Below, piece by piece: positions 1 through 8,277 of a stretch of 31,189 bases of DNA (within the stretch, counting starts at the first letter, position 1; the number at the start of each line of letters is the position of its first letter). Origin of the DNA: Caldifarciminota bacterium UBA5631 (GTDB taxonomy: Bacteria; Hydrothermota; Hydrothermia; UBA1063); NCBI GenBank assembly GCA_002421425.1, contig DIJZ01000022.1, positions 1 through 31,189 of the forward strand, written 5' to 3'. Below the pieces are notes generated by a model, which was given only the letters and a program-made list of their open reading frames with translations, was not told the origin of the DNA and searched no databases. A program made the translations under genes and the position numbers.

Positions 1-23
1 TCCCTCATAGGAAGGCTGAAATC
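1..23 (-). CRISPR. Partial CRISPR repeat (leader-proximal), cut by window edge
   Basis: Read on the minus strand, these 23 bases match at about 19 positions the first 23 bases of a well-known 30-nt type I-B repeat family that starts GTTTTTAGCC, has a CTATGAGG core and ends ATTGAAAC. The terminal TTGAAAC would lie outside the window. The repeat points the same way as the cas operon and comes right after an AT-rich leader downstream of cas2, so it is probably the first repeat of an array extending left. Only one partial copy is visible, so the repetition itself is not seen here. Confidence 0.72.
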
Positions 24-188
24 CCGTTATTTTTATTATGTATCAAAACATCCAAATTTTCAAAGAGCTAATGTATATTATTTAATTATTTTTTGCTATA
101 GTTGATTTTTCAAGAAATTTTTTGTCGTCGTGGTCCTGTGAATTATGCATTATTGATGGTCGACGATTTCGGAGTTCTGCTTCTTTCC
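24..188 (-). promoter_or_regulatory. CRISPR leader with promoter-like elements
   Basis: This is a non-coding, very AT-rich stretch between the cas2 stop codon and the repeat at 1-23. On the minus strand it holds TTGAAA (58-63), a 17-nt spacer and CATAAT (35-40). The predicted transcription start is near 28, only a few bases before the first repeat, which is the usual layout for a pre-crRNA promoter. It also contains an interrupted inverted repeat, TCGTCG (125-130) and CGACGA (161-166), of unknown meaning. Calling it a leader is inference from position and composition. Confidence 0.6.
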
Positions 189-452
189 TCATAGAAAAAT
201 TTCTTCTCCACCTTTTTTCACCCCGAGGATCTCCCGTGTGGTATACCATGTACTTCTGAAAGTATATATGATTACAGAATCCTCATCAGGTTGGATGATT
301 TTGGAAATTTCCATTTTTAATTTCTCCAATTTTGCGGGGGAAATTTCTCCCTCAAATACAGAATTTTGAACCCAATAGAGATATTTTCGACAGACTTTTA
401 GAACTTTAGACACACGCTTGACATTTACATCGTAAACTAATATTACTCTCAT
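189..452 (-). CDS. cas2: CRISPR adaptation endoribonuclease-fold protein Cas2
   Basis: Cas2 is the small dimeric ferredoxin-fold partner of Cas1 in the spacer-integration complex. The 87-aa length is typical. The N-terminal strand MRVILVYDV carries the conserved metal-binding Asp (D8), and QNSVFEGEI (about 29-37) is the second conserved family segment. It starts 1 nt after the cas1 stop codon and is the last protein gene before the leader and array, the usual place for cas2. It is part of the single leftward cas operon. Nothing appears missing. Confidence is high. Confidence 0.95.
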   Translation of the reverse strand: MRVILVYDVNVKRVSKVLKVCRKYLYWVQNSVFEGEISPAKLEKLKMEISKIIQPDEDSVIIYTFRSTWYTTREILGVKKGGEEIFL

Positions 453-453
453 A

Positions 454-1446
454 TCACCACCATGCTACAAAAGGATTGTATTCTTCTTCCCCTATTAAGT
501 GCTTTTCAATCTTGTATAACTCCAGCCGAATTAGTTCTCTGTAAGAAACATGTCTACCAAGTTTTCTGTGATGAATTGTAGTTTTGAGGCGTTCGTTAAA
601 CTCTCTCACAAAAACCTGTTTTCCTCTTTCGTTAAGTATAATTCCATTTAACTTTGCTTCAAAGTGGGATGGATTTATTATTCCCTTATTTATGACACTA
701 AATATGAGTCTATCCCCAATGATTGGCTTAAAGATTTCCGCTAAATCGAGGTTTAGTGTAAACCTCCGCATATTGGTTGAATGGAGGAATCCAACACGGG
801 GATCTAAGTGGGTGTGGTAAATTTCGCTCAGGCACACCACATAGATTAGGGAATTTGAAAAACTTATTAAGGCATTAAGCATATTCCTTGGCGGTTTTCG
901 CGTCCTGCTCTCAAACTCAAAATTCGGATTTTCTATTATAGCATTAAAAGATTCATAATAGTGATTCCTAATGTTCCCCTCGATTGCCATTAAATTCTCA
1001 ATACTTTCTGAAGTTTCAATGCTTGATTGGAGTTCATTGATTTGGGTGAGGGTGTTCTGCAGTGGTTTTCCTCGGTGGATGTAATATTCGAGTACCTTTT
1101 GGATGTTTTTGACTGACCCCCAAACAAACTTTCTTGCAAGTGTTAATCTTTTTGCTTGAACCAGATAATGTTCGACCTGCTTTAAGACCATGTATCCAGA
1201 GTTGAGATGCTCGCGGGGATAGTAGGAGCCAATATAGAATCCGTAATAGTTGAAGAAGTGTAAAACAATTTCGTTTTCCGCGAGAAATTCCAAAAGGCGC
1301 TTATTTAGTGAAACCTCACCAAAAATAAGAATTTCCTGCGTATTTTCTACCGGGATGTAACGTTTTCCTTCTTGTGTTTCAAAGTAAATGGTGTTTCCTT
1401 TTCGCTTGATTTCTCCATCAGAGAATATGTAAATTGATTGTTTCAT
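454..1446 (-). CDS. cas1: CRISPR integrase Cas1 (type I-B)
   Basis: Cas1 is the metal-dependent integrase that inserts spacers at the leader end of the array. I start it at the ATG at 1446 (330 aa) because MKQSIYIFSDGEIKRKGN is the standard Cas1 N-terminus and the ATGA there overlaps the cas4 stop codon, a classic translational coupling. A longer start at 1455 adds only MLG. The catalytic triad is present: Glu156 in AIEGNIR, His222 in GFLHST and Asp234/Glu237 in LDLAEIFKP. It belongs to the leftward cas operon, between cas4 and cas2. It has no fusion partner such as a reverse transcriptase. Presumably it serves both effector modules in the operon. Confidence 0.95.
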   Translation of the reverse strand: MKQSIYIFSDGEIKRKGNTIYFETQEGKRYIPVENTQEILIFGEVSLNKRLLEFLAENEIVLHFFNYYGFYIGSYYPREHLNSGYMVLKQVEHYLVQAKRLTLARKFVWGSVKNIQKVLEYYIHRGKPLQNTLTQINELQSSIETSESIENLMAIEGNIRNHYYESFNAIIENPNFEFESRTRKPPRNMLNALISFSNSLIYVVCLSEIYHTHLDPRVGFLHSTNMRRFTLNLDLAEIFKPIIGDRLIFSVINKGIINPSHFEAKLNGIILNERGKQVFVREFNERLKTTIHHRKLGRHVSYRELIRLELYKIEKHLIGEEEYNPFVAWW

Positions 1447-1946
1447 GCCCAGCAAAAGTCTCTATACCCACATTTTAAACAAAACTTGTTTTTTACAGGT
1501 GGGGGAGGAGCTTCACGACTTATTATTTCTTTAATGTCCTTTTGAGCTTCTTCAAGCTCTAATTCTATCTCTTTTGTCAATGAAATTGAAATTCTCCTTT
1601 TCTCTTTTGGAAAGAGAAGGATCCCGGTGGAATCTACCCCGTATTTTTTTAATTTCGTTAAGTAGTATGCAAGTTGCATTGTTGCGCTTTTTAAGAATCG
1701 AGAGCTCTTTTTAACTTCCCCTACTAATACCTCCTGGTCGGCGGATTTAATGATGTCAATGACGACATTCTCGATTTTTATCTCTTTCTTATTTCTCTCG
1801 TAAGTTTCTTTTGTGATGAGTCTCCCCAGTTCAATGAATGGATTTTCCTGCCAGGGAGTTATTTGTCTTGACATAAGCCAAACTTCCCGCCTGCAAATGT
1901 AATAGTACCATATAAGGGTACCAGTAATTTCTTCACTTTTCACCAT
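1443..1946 (-). CDS. cas4: CRISPR adaptation exonuclease Cas4
   Basis: Cas4 is a RecB-family nuclease with a 4Fe-4S cluster that trims prespacers and helps select PAM-adjacent spacers with Cas1-Cas2. The 167-aa length is typical of the type I-B form. The iron-sulfur ligands are visible as Cys18 near the N-terminus and Cys156, Cys159 and Cys165 at the C-terminus (FCLKCGYRDFCWA). The nuclease core shows Asp64, then E77-V-K79 in GEVKKS, and Gln91 in the QLAYY helix. It overlaps the cas3 end by 7 nt and cas1 by 4 nt, so translation is probably coupled. Confidence 0.93.
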   Translation of the reverse strand: MVKSEEITGTLIWYYYICRREVWLMSRQITPWQENPFIELGRLITKETYERNKKEIKIENVVIDIIKSADQEVLVGEVKKSSRFLKSATMQLAYYLTKLKKYGVDSTGILLFPKEKRRISISLTKEIELELEEAQKDIKEIISREAPPPPVKNKFCLKCGYRDFCWA

Positions 1947-4267
1947 ATTATTGATGCCGCATCTGTTTTATATCCTGTCTCGAAGTCATAATAGTCATTT
2001 AACTGGGTAAATGGGACGTAGTAAGTGTTGTTAATCAGTGGCGGGAGGTTTTTAATATTTCTTGGGACCGATACTACATAATCGTAAAAGTCTTTGCGTA
2101 TTTCTAAGAATTTTCGGTGTTTTTCAAAAGTATCCTTTATTTGCATGATTTCGCCGAACTCTTTCCAGACTTTCTTGGCATCTTCGTCATATTCTATAAA
2201 GACGTCAATTTTAGGATAGTCATCTTCTATAAGTTTAAATTTTGAAATAGAGGGTCCTTCAGTGTCTGCACTTTCATAGCGCAATTTTAAGACCGCCTCC
2301 AGAATTTGCTTAGATTCATCCTGATTCATTTTTTCTCTTACTAATTGATAGTATTCGTTGAGAAAATCGTAAATTTCCTTTTCAAAAAATTTCTCTTTTT
2401 TTGACAAAATTCTTTCTGTTATATCAATCAGGACTGGATCATAAACTCTTAAGGCGAAGGTGCGTCTTTCTTCGTCGATTAGTTTAACTATCCTGACAGT
2501 CCCCATATTTAACTTGGCATTTCTGTTGCAACGGCCCGCTGATTGTATAATACTGTCCAAGGGTGCGATGTCCCTTATCACTAAATCAAAGTCTAAGTCT
2601 ACTCCTGCTTCTACCAGCTGGGTTGACACAACGATATCGTATTTACCGTTTTTGATTTCCTTAATTCTCAGAAGCCTTTCCTTAGGAATGACATGGGTGC
2701 TGAGGAAGGTTTTTGAATAAGGCTGGTCTTGTATCAGATTGTAAAAGTATTTGGCTGATGAGATGGTATTGAAGATTAAGAGGATTTTAGTGCTTCTTTT
2801 AAGTTCTTTTATGACCTCACTTTTGAGTTCCTCAGGGGTGTGTGGTGATTTGAGATCGGGGAGAATTTGAGTTCGGTTTAACTGGTAGAAGTATTCTTTT
2901 GAGGATACAACGGGATATACATCGATTCCTTTAAATATGAATGGATCTGTTGCAGTCATAATGATAATTCGGGTATTTAACACCCTTGAGATTGCAGATA
3001 GTATTTCGCTAATAACTTTCCAGTATTTGATGGGTATTGTTTGTATTTCGTCAAGGATTATTACGGAGTTTGCAAGTCTATGGAACTTTCTTAAAGAGGA
3101 ATTTTTGTTGGATAAAAGAGTGTGAAAAAGTTGAACAAAAGTCGTTACTATGATTTCTGAGTTCCAGCCTTCTATTAGCAGTTTTGCATCATCGGAGACG
3201 TACTCTGTTTCGGTGGTCCGGTAATATATTTCTGCTAAATGATGGTGTTTTAGTAGTAGGTTTGAAGTTGGTGTGATTTCGTTTTTGCTGATAACGTCCT
3301 CAAAAATCCTTGAATTCTGGTCAATTATGCTCAAATAGGGTAGGGAGTAGATTATTCTCGGCTTTTGGTTTTTGGATTTATTGAGATTTCTTAGTTTTAA
3401 AGCAAGGGAGAGTCCTATGAGAGTTTTTCCAAGGCCAGTTGGAAGATTTATTGAGAAAAAGTGTTTTGTTTTATCTGTTTTGGAAATATCTGCTTCTTTA
3501 AAGGCCTTGTTTCTAAGGTTATTGACGAAGTCTTGGGAGGCAGGGCGGTGGGATAAATATTTTTCCACCCATTCAGATTCTTGATAGTCTAACCTTTCAA
3601 AGATTTTGACATCTCCGAATACTACCTCGCTTTTATCTGCGTCCAAGAGTATGGAGTAAATCATGTTTAACATTAGATAATGTTCTATTTTTCTTGTTTC
3701 TTTAAGTAAGGGTTTGTATGATTTCAGCTCTTTTCTAAAATTCTTAATCCATTGCTTGAGGAGGGTTTTATTAATCTTGAGGGGTAATTCATGAGACACC
3801 AATATATCGATGAGTCTTTGGAAGGGCTCATCCTCTATGTCTTCCAGCTGAATTAGAAGGTTAGAGATTTCTTTTTCATCAATGAGTGCAATTTCATCGG
3901 TGATGTCGATGAGGTCCCCGTGGTGCCTTCTGACAACTATATATGCGAAGAGTGGATAGAATTCATTTGCTGGTTTCGTCTCTTTAACAAGGTTGAAAGC
4001 GCAGATTGCCGAGAGTAAGCTGTGGGTAGTTTTTCTTGTTCCAACTTTGCTGTTTTCAGCTAGGAGGTAGTTTTGGAACGTTTTTGTAGCTTTTCCTATG
4101 TCATGCGCTAACCCAATTCTCTTCACTATTGGTGTTAATTCAGATTGGATATTTTGAGGTTTCTCCCGCATAAAATGCTCGCTAAGGCATGCTACATTTA
4201 TTAGGTGGTCTTCTAATAGCTTTCCCGGATGTGAGTAGAGGTTAGAAAAAGATGATTGTTTCTCCAT
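1940..4267 (-). CDS. cas3: Type I CRISPR helicase-nuclease Cas3
   Basis: Cas3 is the HD nuclease fused to a superfamily 2 helicase that Cascade recruits to unwind and degrade target DNA. At 775 aa it is a full single-chain I-B form. The HD domain is at the N-terminus: SHPG near 12-15, H55-D56 in GLAHDIGKA, H82 and H115-H116 in RRHHGD. Helicase motifs follow: Walker A PTGLGKT (276-282), DEIQ (406-409) in place of the usual DEAH/DECH, TAT (438-440) and a QSAGRCNRN motif VI near 575-583. All nuclease and helicase elements look intact, so the type I interference arm should be active. It overlaps the cas5 end by 26 nt and the cas4 start by 7 nt. Confidence 0.95.
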   Translation of the reverse strand: MEKQSSFSNLYSHPGKLLEDHLINVACLSEHFMREKPQNIQSELTPIVKRIGLAHDIGKATKTFQNYLLAENSKVGTRKTTHSLLSAICAFNLVKETKPANEFYPLFAYIVVRRHHGDLIDITDEIALIDEKEISNLLIQLEDIEDEPFQRLIDILVSHELPLKINKTLLKQWIKNFRKELKSYKPLLKETRKIEHYLMLNMIYSILLDADKSEVVFGDVKIFERLDYQESEWVEKYLSHRPASQDFVNNLRNKAFKEADISKTDKTKHFFSINLPTGLGKTLIGLSLALKLRNLNKSKNQKPRIIYSLPYLSIIDQNSRIFEDVISKNEITPTSNLLLKHHHLAEIYYRTTETEYVSDDAKLLIEGWNSEIIVTTFVQLFHTLLSNKNSSLRKFHRLANSVIILDEIQTIPIKYWKVISEILSAISRVLNTRIIIMTATDPFIFKGIDVYPVVSSKEYFYQLNRTQILPDLKSPHTPEELKSEVIKELKRSTKILLIFNTISSAKYFYNLIQDQPYSKTFLSTHVIPKERLLRIKEIKNGKYDIVVSTQLVEAGVDLDFDLVIRDIAPLDSIIQSAGRCNRNAKLNMGTVRIVKLIDEERRTFALRVYDPVLIDITERILSKKEKFFEKEIYDFLNEYYQLVREKMNQDESKQILEAVLKLRYESADTEGPSISKFKLIEDDYPKIDVFIEYDEDAKKVWKEFGEIMQIKDTFEKHRKFLEIRKDFYDYVVSVPRNIKNLPPLINNTYYVPFTQLNDYYDFETGYKTDAASIIW

Positions 4268-4961
4268 TGTCCAATTTGTAGGCGTTCTCGGCTAAGACTT
4301 TTATGGGAAGTCCGCCAGGTTCGTAAATTAAATCGCAGTATTTTTCTACAACTCTATCGGGTCTCATGATAACAGGAATTTTCTCCTTGAAGTATTTTTT
4401 GTTGGGTTCTATTATTATTCCACGCGGTTTTACTTTTTCAAGAGGTATTACAGTGTTTACGCAGGTTTCATAAGCTTCTACCTCTTGCCCTTGGAAAACC
4501 CCCACGTACTTGAAATCGGCAAGTAATTCACTCAATCCTAAGGAAACCGTGTAGAAACAACTGTGTTTTTCAATGAGTGTAGTGAGCTTTTGGAAAACTT
4601 CACTGACTGTGTGGTGTACATAAATCCTATATCTCGGTCCTTTAACGAACTCTGTTCTTACCTGGATTCTTGGCTCGTGGTGTTTAGCCTTGAAAAGTCT
4701 CAGATACCTGTTTTCTTTTGTGTTTATAAGGTTCAATCCAAGACGGACTTTCTTGATTGGTTCTAATATCCTCAAGGCGATCTTGCATTTTTCATAACTG
4801 AAGACTTCTAAATATTCATCTTTTGAAGCTCCGCAGATAGCGCCAAGTATTCCTGCAATCGTAGGAGGGGGCGGAAAAGAGAATGTGAGTGGTGAAGTTG
4901 TTGTATAGTACTTCCTGAAATAAGCAAAGTCTCCAAAAAGATCAAACACTAATACTTTCAT
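4242..4961 (-). CDS. cas5: Type I-B Cascade subunit Cas5
   Basis: Cas5 is the RAMP-fold subunit that caps the 5' handle of the crRNA in Cascade. This 239-aa protein has the characteristic Cas5 N-terminus, with a beta strand MKVLVFDLFGDFAYFRKYYT followed by SPLTFSFPPPPTIAGILGAICG. In that segment the PPPP/GxLGA motif is diagnostic of the Cas5h/Cas5t group. It lies 6 nt after cas7 and overlaps the start of cas3, the standard cas7-cas5-cas3 order of type I-B. This is the type I Cas5 and is distinct from the Cmr3-like Cas5 of the III-C module at 5893-6717. Confidence 0.92.
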   Translation of the reverse strand: MKVLVFDLFGDFAYFRKYYTTTSPLTFSFPPPPTIAGILGAICGASKDEYLEVFSYEKCKIALRILEPIKKVRLGLNLINTKENRYLRLFKAKHHEPRIQVRTEFVKGPRYRIYVHHTVSEVFQKLTTLIEKHSCFYTVSLGLSELLADFKYVGVFQGQEVEAYETCVNTVIPLEKVKPRGIIIEPNKKYFKEKIPVIMRPDRVVEKYCDLIYEPGGLPIKVLAENAYKLDNGETIIFF

Positions 4962-4967
4962 ATGGCC

Positions 4968-5882
4968 TCAGAAATTAAGTTCTTCTAATAGGATACCCTC
5001 AAAGGCTTTTTGAAGTATTGTTGGAGTGTCGTCTTTCAGGATAGTAACTCTTTCGTCTATTTTATACCTAATTTTTTGAATTTTGTCGGCGTGTTTTTTT
5101 AGGGTTGTTGTAAACTCGGTTATGTCAATTTTGACATCCTCTATGTCTCTTAAGGCCTCATCCGGTTTTTCGGATTTAATTTTAATGAGTTTGTCAAGTT
5201 CCCCTATGTGGAAGTTCTCGTTTTCCTTATAAATTACTTGGATAAGTAAACGAGGCATTTGCCCGAATTTTGAACCTGAGATTAAGTTTTTAGTCCCGTG
5301 CCATATAGCTTCTAACATCAGCTCAATATCTTCGGTTGTTAGAGGTATGTTTTGAGTTCTTGCGGCATTTTCATTCACAACACCGTAAAAGACTATTAGT
5401 GAATAAGGTAAAATGTATCTTTCTGTAAAAGTTCCTTGTTTTTTCTCTTCCTTTGAGGGCATAACAGTTGTGCCTTTAATGTAAGTGAGGTCTACTTTGT
5501 GAAGTGACCTTCCAAATTTGAATTGAACGGGGCCAGTAAGGGTGATGGTTTTATTTTGAACAGCGGTAGTGGTTCCGAATAATCTGGTGTCTATGCACTT
5601 TTCTATCATCTCTGATTCATTCTCGAAGTCATTGAGCCTTTCTTCTTTGGTTACAAGGCTTCCATCTTCTTTCCTGATTTCGCGTATGAATATTTCAAGG
5701 CCTTTGTGATCGTTGAGATAATCCCTAATGGTTCTCTTGAGCCTCGTGTCAGTTACGATGTTAACTCCTGTTTCCTCATCAATTCTTGGCTTGTTTTCAT
5801 CTATTGGGTCACCATTTGGGTTTGCATCTTTTACATCGTATAGAAATAGTATCTCTGACCTATTCTTTACAATTTCTGGCAT
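4968..5882 (-). CDS. cas7: Type I-B Cascade backbone Cas7 (Csh2 family)
   Basis: Cas7 polymerises along the crRNA to form the backbone of the DNA-targeting Cascade. The 304-aa protein begins with LFLYDVKDANPNGDP, the signature of the Csh2/DevR Cas7 family, followed by the basic RLKRTIRDYL segment that lines the crRNA. A strong Shine-Dalgarno (GGAGGTGAG) precedes its ATG. Upstream is the last gene of the III-C module (10-nt gap), where cas8b would normally sit in a I-B operon, so cas7 marks the distal boundary of the nested module. Confidence 0.94.
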   Translation of the reverse strand: MPEIVKNRSEILFLYDVKDANPNGDPIDENKPRIDEETGVNIVTDTRLKRTIRDYLNDHKGLEIFIREIRKEDGSLVTKEERLNDFENESEMIEKCIDTRLFGTTTAVQNKTITLTGPVQFKFGRSLHKVDLTYIKGTTVMPSKEEKKQGTFTERYILPYSLIVFYGVVNENAARTQNIPLTTEDIELMLEAIWHGTKNLISGSKFGQMPRLLIQVIYKENENFHIGELDKLIKIKSEKPDEALRDIEDVKIDITEFTTTLKKHADKIQKIRYKIDERVTILKDDTPTILQKAFEGILLEELNF

Positions 5883-5892
5883 TACTCACCTC

Positions 5893-6717
5893 CTACTTTT
5901 TATAAAGTTTTCCTTTTTTAAGTTTGTAATCTTTCAATTGTAAATTTAATACTTTGCTTCCCGGAGTTATAAAGTACTTTGCTTCTTTTATTTCTGGTGT
6001 GTTTTTTTGGAAATTGAATTCTGCCAAAAGGGTTAATTCGCCTTCGAAGTTGAGGTTTTTGTCGAATTCTAAGAAATTTTTTATAACAACTTCGTTTTTA
6101 GAATTACCTTGAATAATATTGTCTCTGTCTTTAATAGACCACTCTACTAATTCATTTTCCGATGCCAATACTATGTGAATTAGCTCCAGGCAACCGAATC
6201 CATATCTTGCGTCTGCTCCAACATAGATTTTCAGCCCTTTTTTCAAGAAAGCTTCAATTTTGGGGGCAATATTGGTGTCAATACCCAAAAGACCTGTCCA
6301 GTATAGCTCTTTCCCGTCTATTTTACCTCGATTTAGTAGAATTTCCGTTTCATGTAAGCTCTCTTCTTTAGCACTTCTGGATTCAGTGACTATGGATGTT
6401 GAGACAAGGGTGTCAGTAAACTCGCATCTAAATTGGTCCTCTGGGTAGTTGTCAAAATGTAATGTGCCGTTTTTATATTGGGGAAAAAGCGGAGTTGAAT
6501 TCTTTTCATGGATAGTGGGATAGAAGCAGGTTATGTTCTCAAACAGTTCCTGATTGTATGATAAGTTTTCACCCTTAGAGATGTTGTATGCTTTTGTCAG
6601 TGCTCCCCATATAGTCCAGCCTGGAATAAATGTTAGTGTTTGGTTTATTACACCCCAACTGAGTGAACCAATGTGTATAGGCTCCTTTTGCCGAAAAGTT
6701 AGCTTGTACCACTCCAT
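5893..6717 (-). CDS. Cmr3-like Cas5-group RAMP protein of the type III-C module
   Basis: This 274-aa RAMP protein probably occupies the Cmr3/Cas5 position, gripping the crRNA 5' tag next to Cas10. It opens with a ferredoxin-fold strand (WYKLTFRQKEPIHIGSL), has a GWTIWGALTKAY segment like the first RAMP helix, and a glycine-rich loop GADARYGFGCLELI typical of RAMPs. It is shorter than usual Cmr3 proteins. The assignment rests mainly on position: it is sixth in the order cmr1-cmr6-cas10-cmr4-cmr5-cmr3, the order I recall for type III-C loci such as MTH323-328. A Csx10-like identity is a less likely alternative. It lies 3 nt after the small subunit gene. Confidence 0.7.
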   Translation of the reverse strand: MEWYKLTFRQKEPIHIGSLSWGVINQTLTFIPGWTIWGALTKAYNISKGENLSYNQELFENITCFYPTIHEKNSTPLFPQYKNGTLHFDNYPEDQFRCEFTDTLVSTSIVTESRSAKEESLHETEILLNRGKIDGKELYWTGLLGIDTNIAPKIEAFLKKGLKIYVGADARYGFGCLELIHIVLASENELVEWSIKDRDNIIQGNSKNEVVIKNFLEFDKNLNFEGELTLLAEFNFQKNTPEIKEAKYFITPGSKVLNLQLKDYKLKKGKLYKK

Positions 6718-6720
6718 TTA

Positions 6721-7098
6721 TTAGGCTCCCATGGCTCTTCTATGATATATCGCATAAACTAGCACTTTTTCTAACAGCTCTTTCATGAAGAGAAGTTTGT
6801 TAAGGTCCTCAGCAAGTTTCTTGAAGTATTGATTATATCTTGTATTACTGTGTTGATTACCTTTTAAGTTATTTGGCATTTCCACATTTACAAACTCATT
6901 GAGTTCTTCTATCAAAACTTCTATTTTATTTTTCTTATTATTAAATTTATCCATAGCATAAACCCACATTGCATAGACCCCGTCACTTGCAAGCACTCCA
7001 AGAAGCTTGTTTATTTCATTTTCGCTTAAAGATTGTGAGAGGTCAAAAGATAGCTTATAAATTTTCGATTCTAAATTATTATTATCTTGGTTATTCAT
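6721..7098 (-). CDS. Cmr5-like small subunit (Cas11) of the type III-C module
   Basis: This is a 125-aa, mostly helical protein with no catalytic motif. It probably forms the Cas11 minor filament of the III-C effector, stabilising the target strand. The segment DGVYAMWVYAMDK and the C-terminal helix ending YHRRAMGA resemble the Cmr5 style of small subunit, but similarity is weak and the call depends on its place between cmr4 and the Cmr3-like gene. Its ATG overlaps the cmr4 stop codon (ATGA), and a good Shine-Dalgarno (AAGGAGGG) lies inside the cmr4 end. It is Asn-rich and AT-rich like the rest of the module. Confidence 0.72.
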   Translation of the reverse strand: MNNQDNNNLESKIYKLSFDLSQSLSENEINKLLGVLASDGVYAMWVYAMDKFNNKKNKIEVLIEELNEFVNVEMPNNLKGNQHSNTRYNQYFKKLAEDLNKLLFMKELLEKVLVYAIYHRRAMGA

Positions 7099-8276
7099 TG
7101 TTTCCCTCCTTGTGCTGTGGTTTGCTGAGTGTCTTGAAAATTTGATTCAACAGTGGGGATAGATTTTTCTTCTAAAACCTTTCCAAAGATAATTTTGATC
7201 CTCCCAAAGCCTCTTGTTGTCATTCCACCAATGCCAAGGGTTTCAAAGAAATGCTTAGATTCCATTAAAGCACTTTCTAAGGTATTTAAGTTAGGGAGTG
7301 GGTCAAGTTTGCTATCAACGCCACTAAAACTAGTTTTATCAAAAATTCTCACATTACCGTATAAGATAGTTCCTCTTGGAATTGCTTCTGATGTAAACAG
7401 AGCACCTTCTTTTGCTGCGCCGGTGTTTGGGTCTATGGATACAGAAGTTCTTACTTCAAGATTTGAATTAACTATTCGAGAAAAGAGACTTTCTGGGACA
7501 ATGATTATATCTGTATCCCTTAATTCAAAATTTTCAAATTTAATTTCATTGTTTAATCTTACAGAGTGTGTTCCGCCAACCTTCAAGTAAAGCCATCCAA
7601 GATTTATATGCCCTTCATTTCCATTTTTAGTTAGAACTTCATTGTTAGGTGGCTCATTTAAGTCATCTGGTTTTATTCCAGCTTCTTTTAATTTCCCTAC
7701 TGTTGTCGTCCACTTTGTCCCATATATTGTAAAGACTGGAAAGAATAGAATATTTAAATCACTAAAAAATATCATTCCCTGCCAGCTAATGTCTTTTTTA
7801 GAAAATCCGAAACCTTTGCAAACTAAACAATGCCCACAGTGACCTGTTTTACCTTCCTTATTGGTTGCTGTAATGTTTGCTAATTCTTCCTGTGGAACGT
7901 TGTCTTGCCCAGCACAGTTAAGGTCTAAGAGGACGTTACCTTTGAAATGATAATAGTTTGAAGTATTCCAATTGTTTGAGTTGTTATTAATCCACCCTTC
8001 AATTTTTTCAGCGATTGAATTTCCTGTTTGCTTTAATACTTCTTCTCTTTTAGGTTTTATGTTTTTTATCTTACTAAATATATTTAATGTCACATAATAC
8101 CTCCACACGCCAGCAAGACTTGAGCCAGGAATTTTTGGCACTTTTGTTATTGGGTCTCTAACTATTGTGTTATCCACTCTTCCTATCGTGTATCCGCCAG
8201 TTCCTATATAAATAGGGTCTGTTGTCAATGCAAAGATTTTATGCTCTTTTACTATACTGTTTTCATTATTTGCCAT
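7095..8276 (-). CDS. cmr4: Cmr4-like Cas7 backbone/RNase subunit of the type III-C module
   Basis: This is the RAMP backbone subunit of the III-C complex; in Cmr complexes Cmr4 copies cut bound target RNA every 6 nt. I use the ATG at 8276 (393 aa), preceded by AGGAGG at ideal spacing. A start at 8312 would force a 35-nt overlap with cas10. The N-terminus matches Cmr4: IGTGGYTIGRVDNTIVRD, with Asp35 aligned to the catalytic Asp26 of Pyrococcus furiosus Cmr4, then PKIPGSSLAGVWRYY. Later come IDPNTGAAKEGALF and GIGGMTTRGFGRIKI. It is about 100 aa longer than usual. The extra length includes a Cys cluster (C121, C147, C150, C153) that may bind zinc. Confidence 0.88.
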   Translation of the reverse strand: MANNENSIVKEHKIFALTTDPIYIGTGGYTIGRVDNTIVRDPITKVPKIPGSSLAGVWRYYVTLNIFSKIKNIKPKREEVLKQTGNSIAEKIEGWINNNSNNWNTSNYYHFKGNVLLDLNCAGQDNVPQEELANITATNKEGKTGHCGHCLVCKGFGFSKKDISWQGMIFFSDLNILFFPVFTIYGTKWTTTVGKLKEAGIKPDDLNEPPNNEVLTKNGNEGHINLGWLYLKVGGTHSVRLNNEIKFENFELRDTDIIIVPESLFSRIVNSNLEVRTSVSIDPNTGAAKEGALFTSEAIPRGTILYGNVRIFDKTSFSGVDSKLDPLPNLNTLESALMESKHFFETLGIGGMTTRGFGRIKIIFGKVLEEKSIPTVESNFQDTQQTTAQGGKQ

Positions 8277-8277
8277 C

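Noticed and set aside
186..195. Second possible repeat copy (CCTCATAG) at the cas2 end
   Set aside because: Only 8-9 bases match the repeat core, flanking bases do not, and the bases overlap the cas2 stop. Chance similarity.
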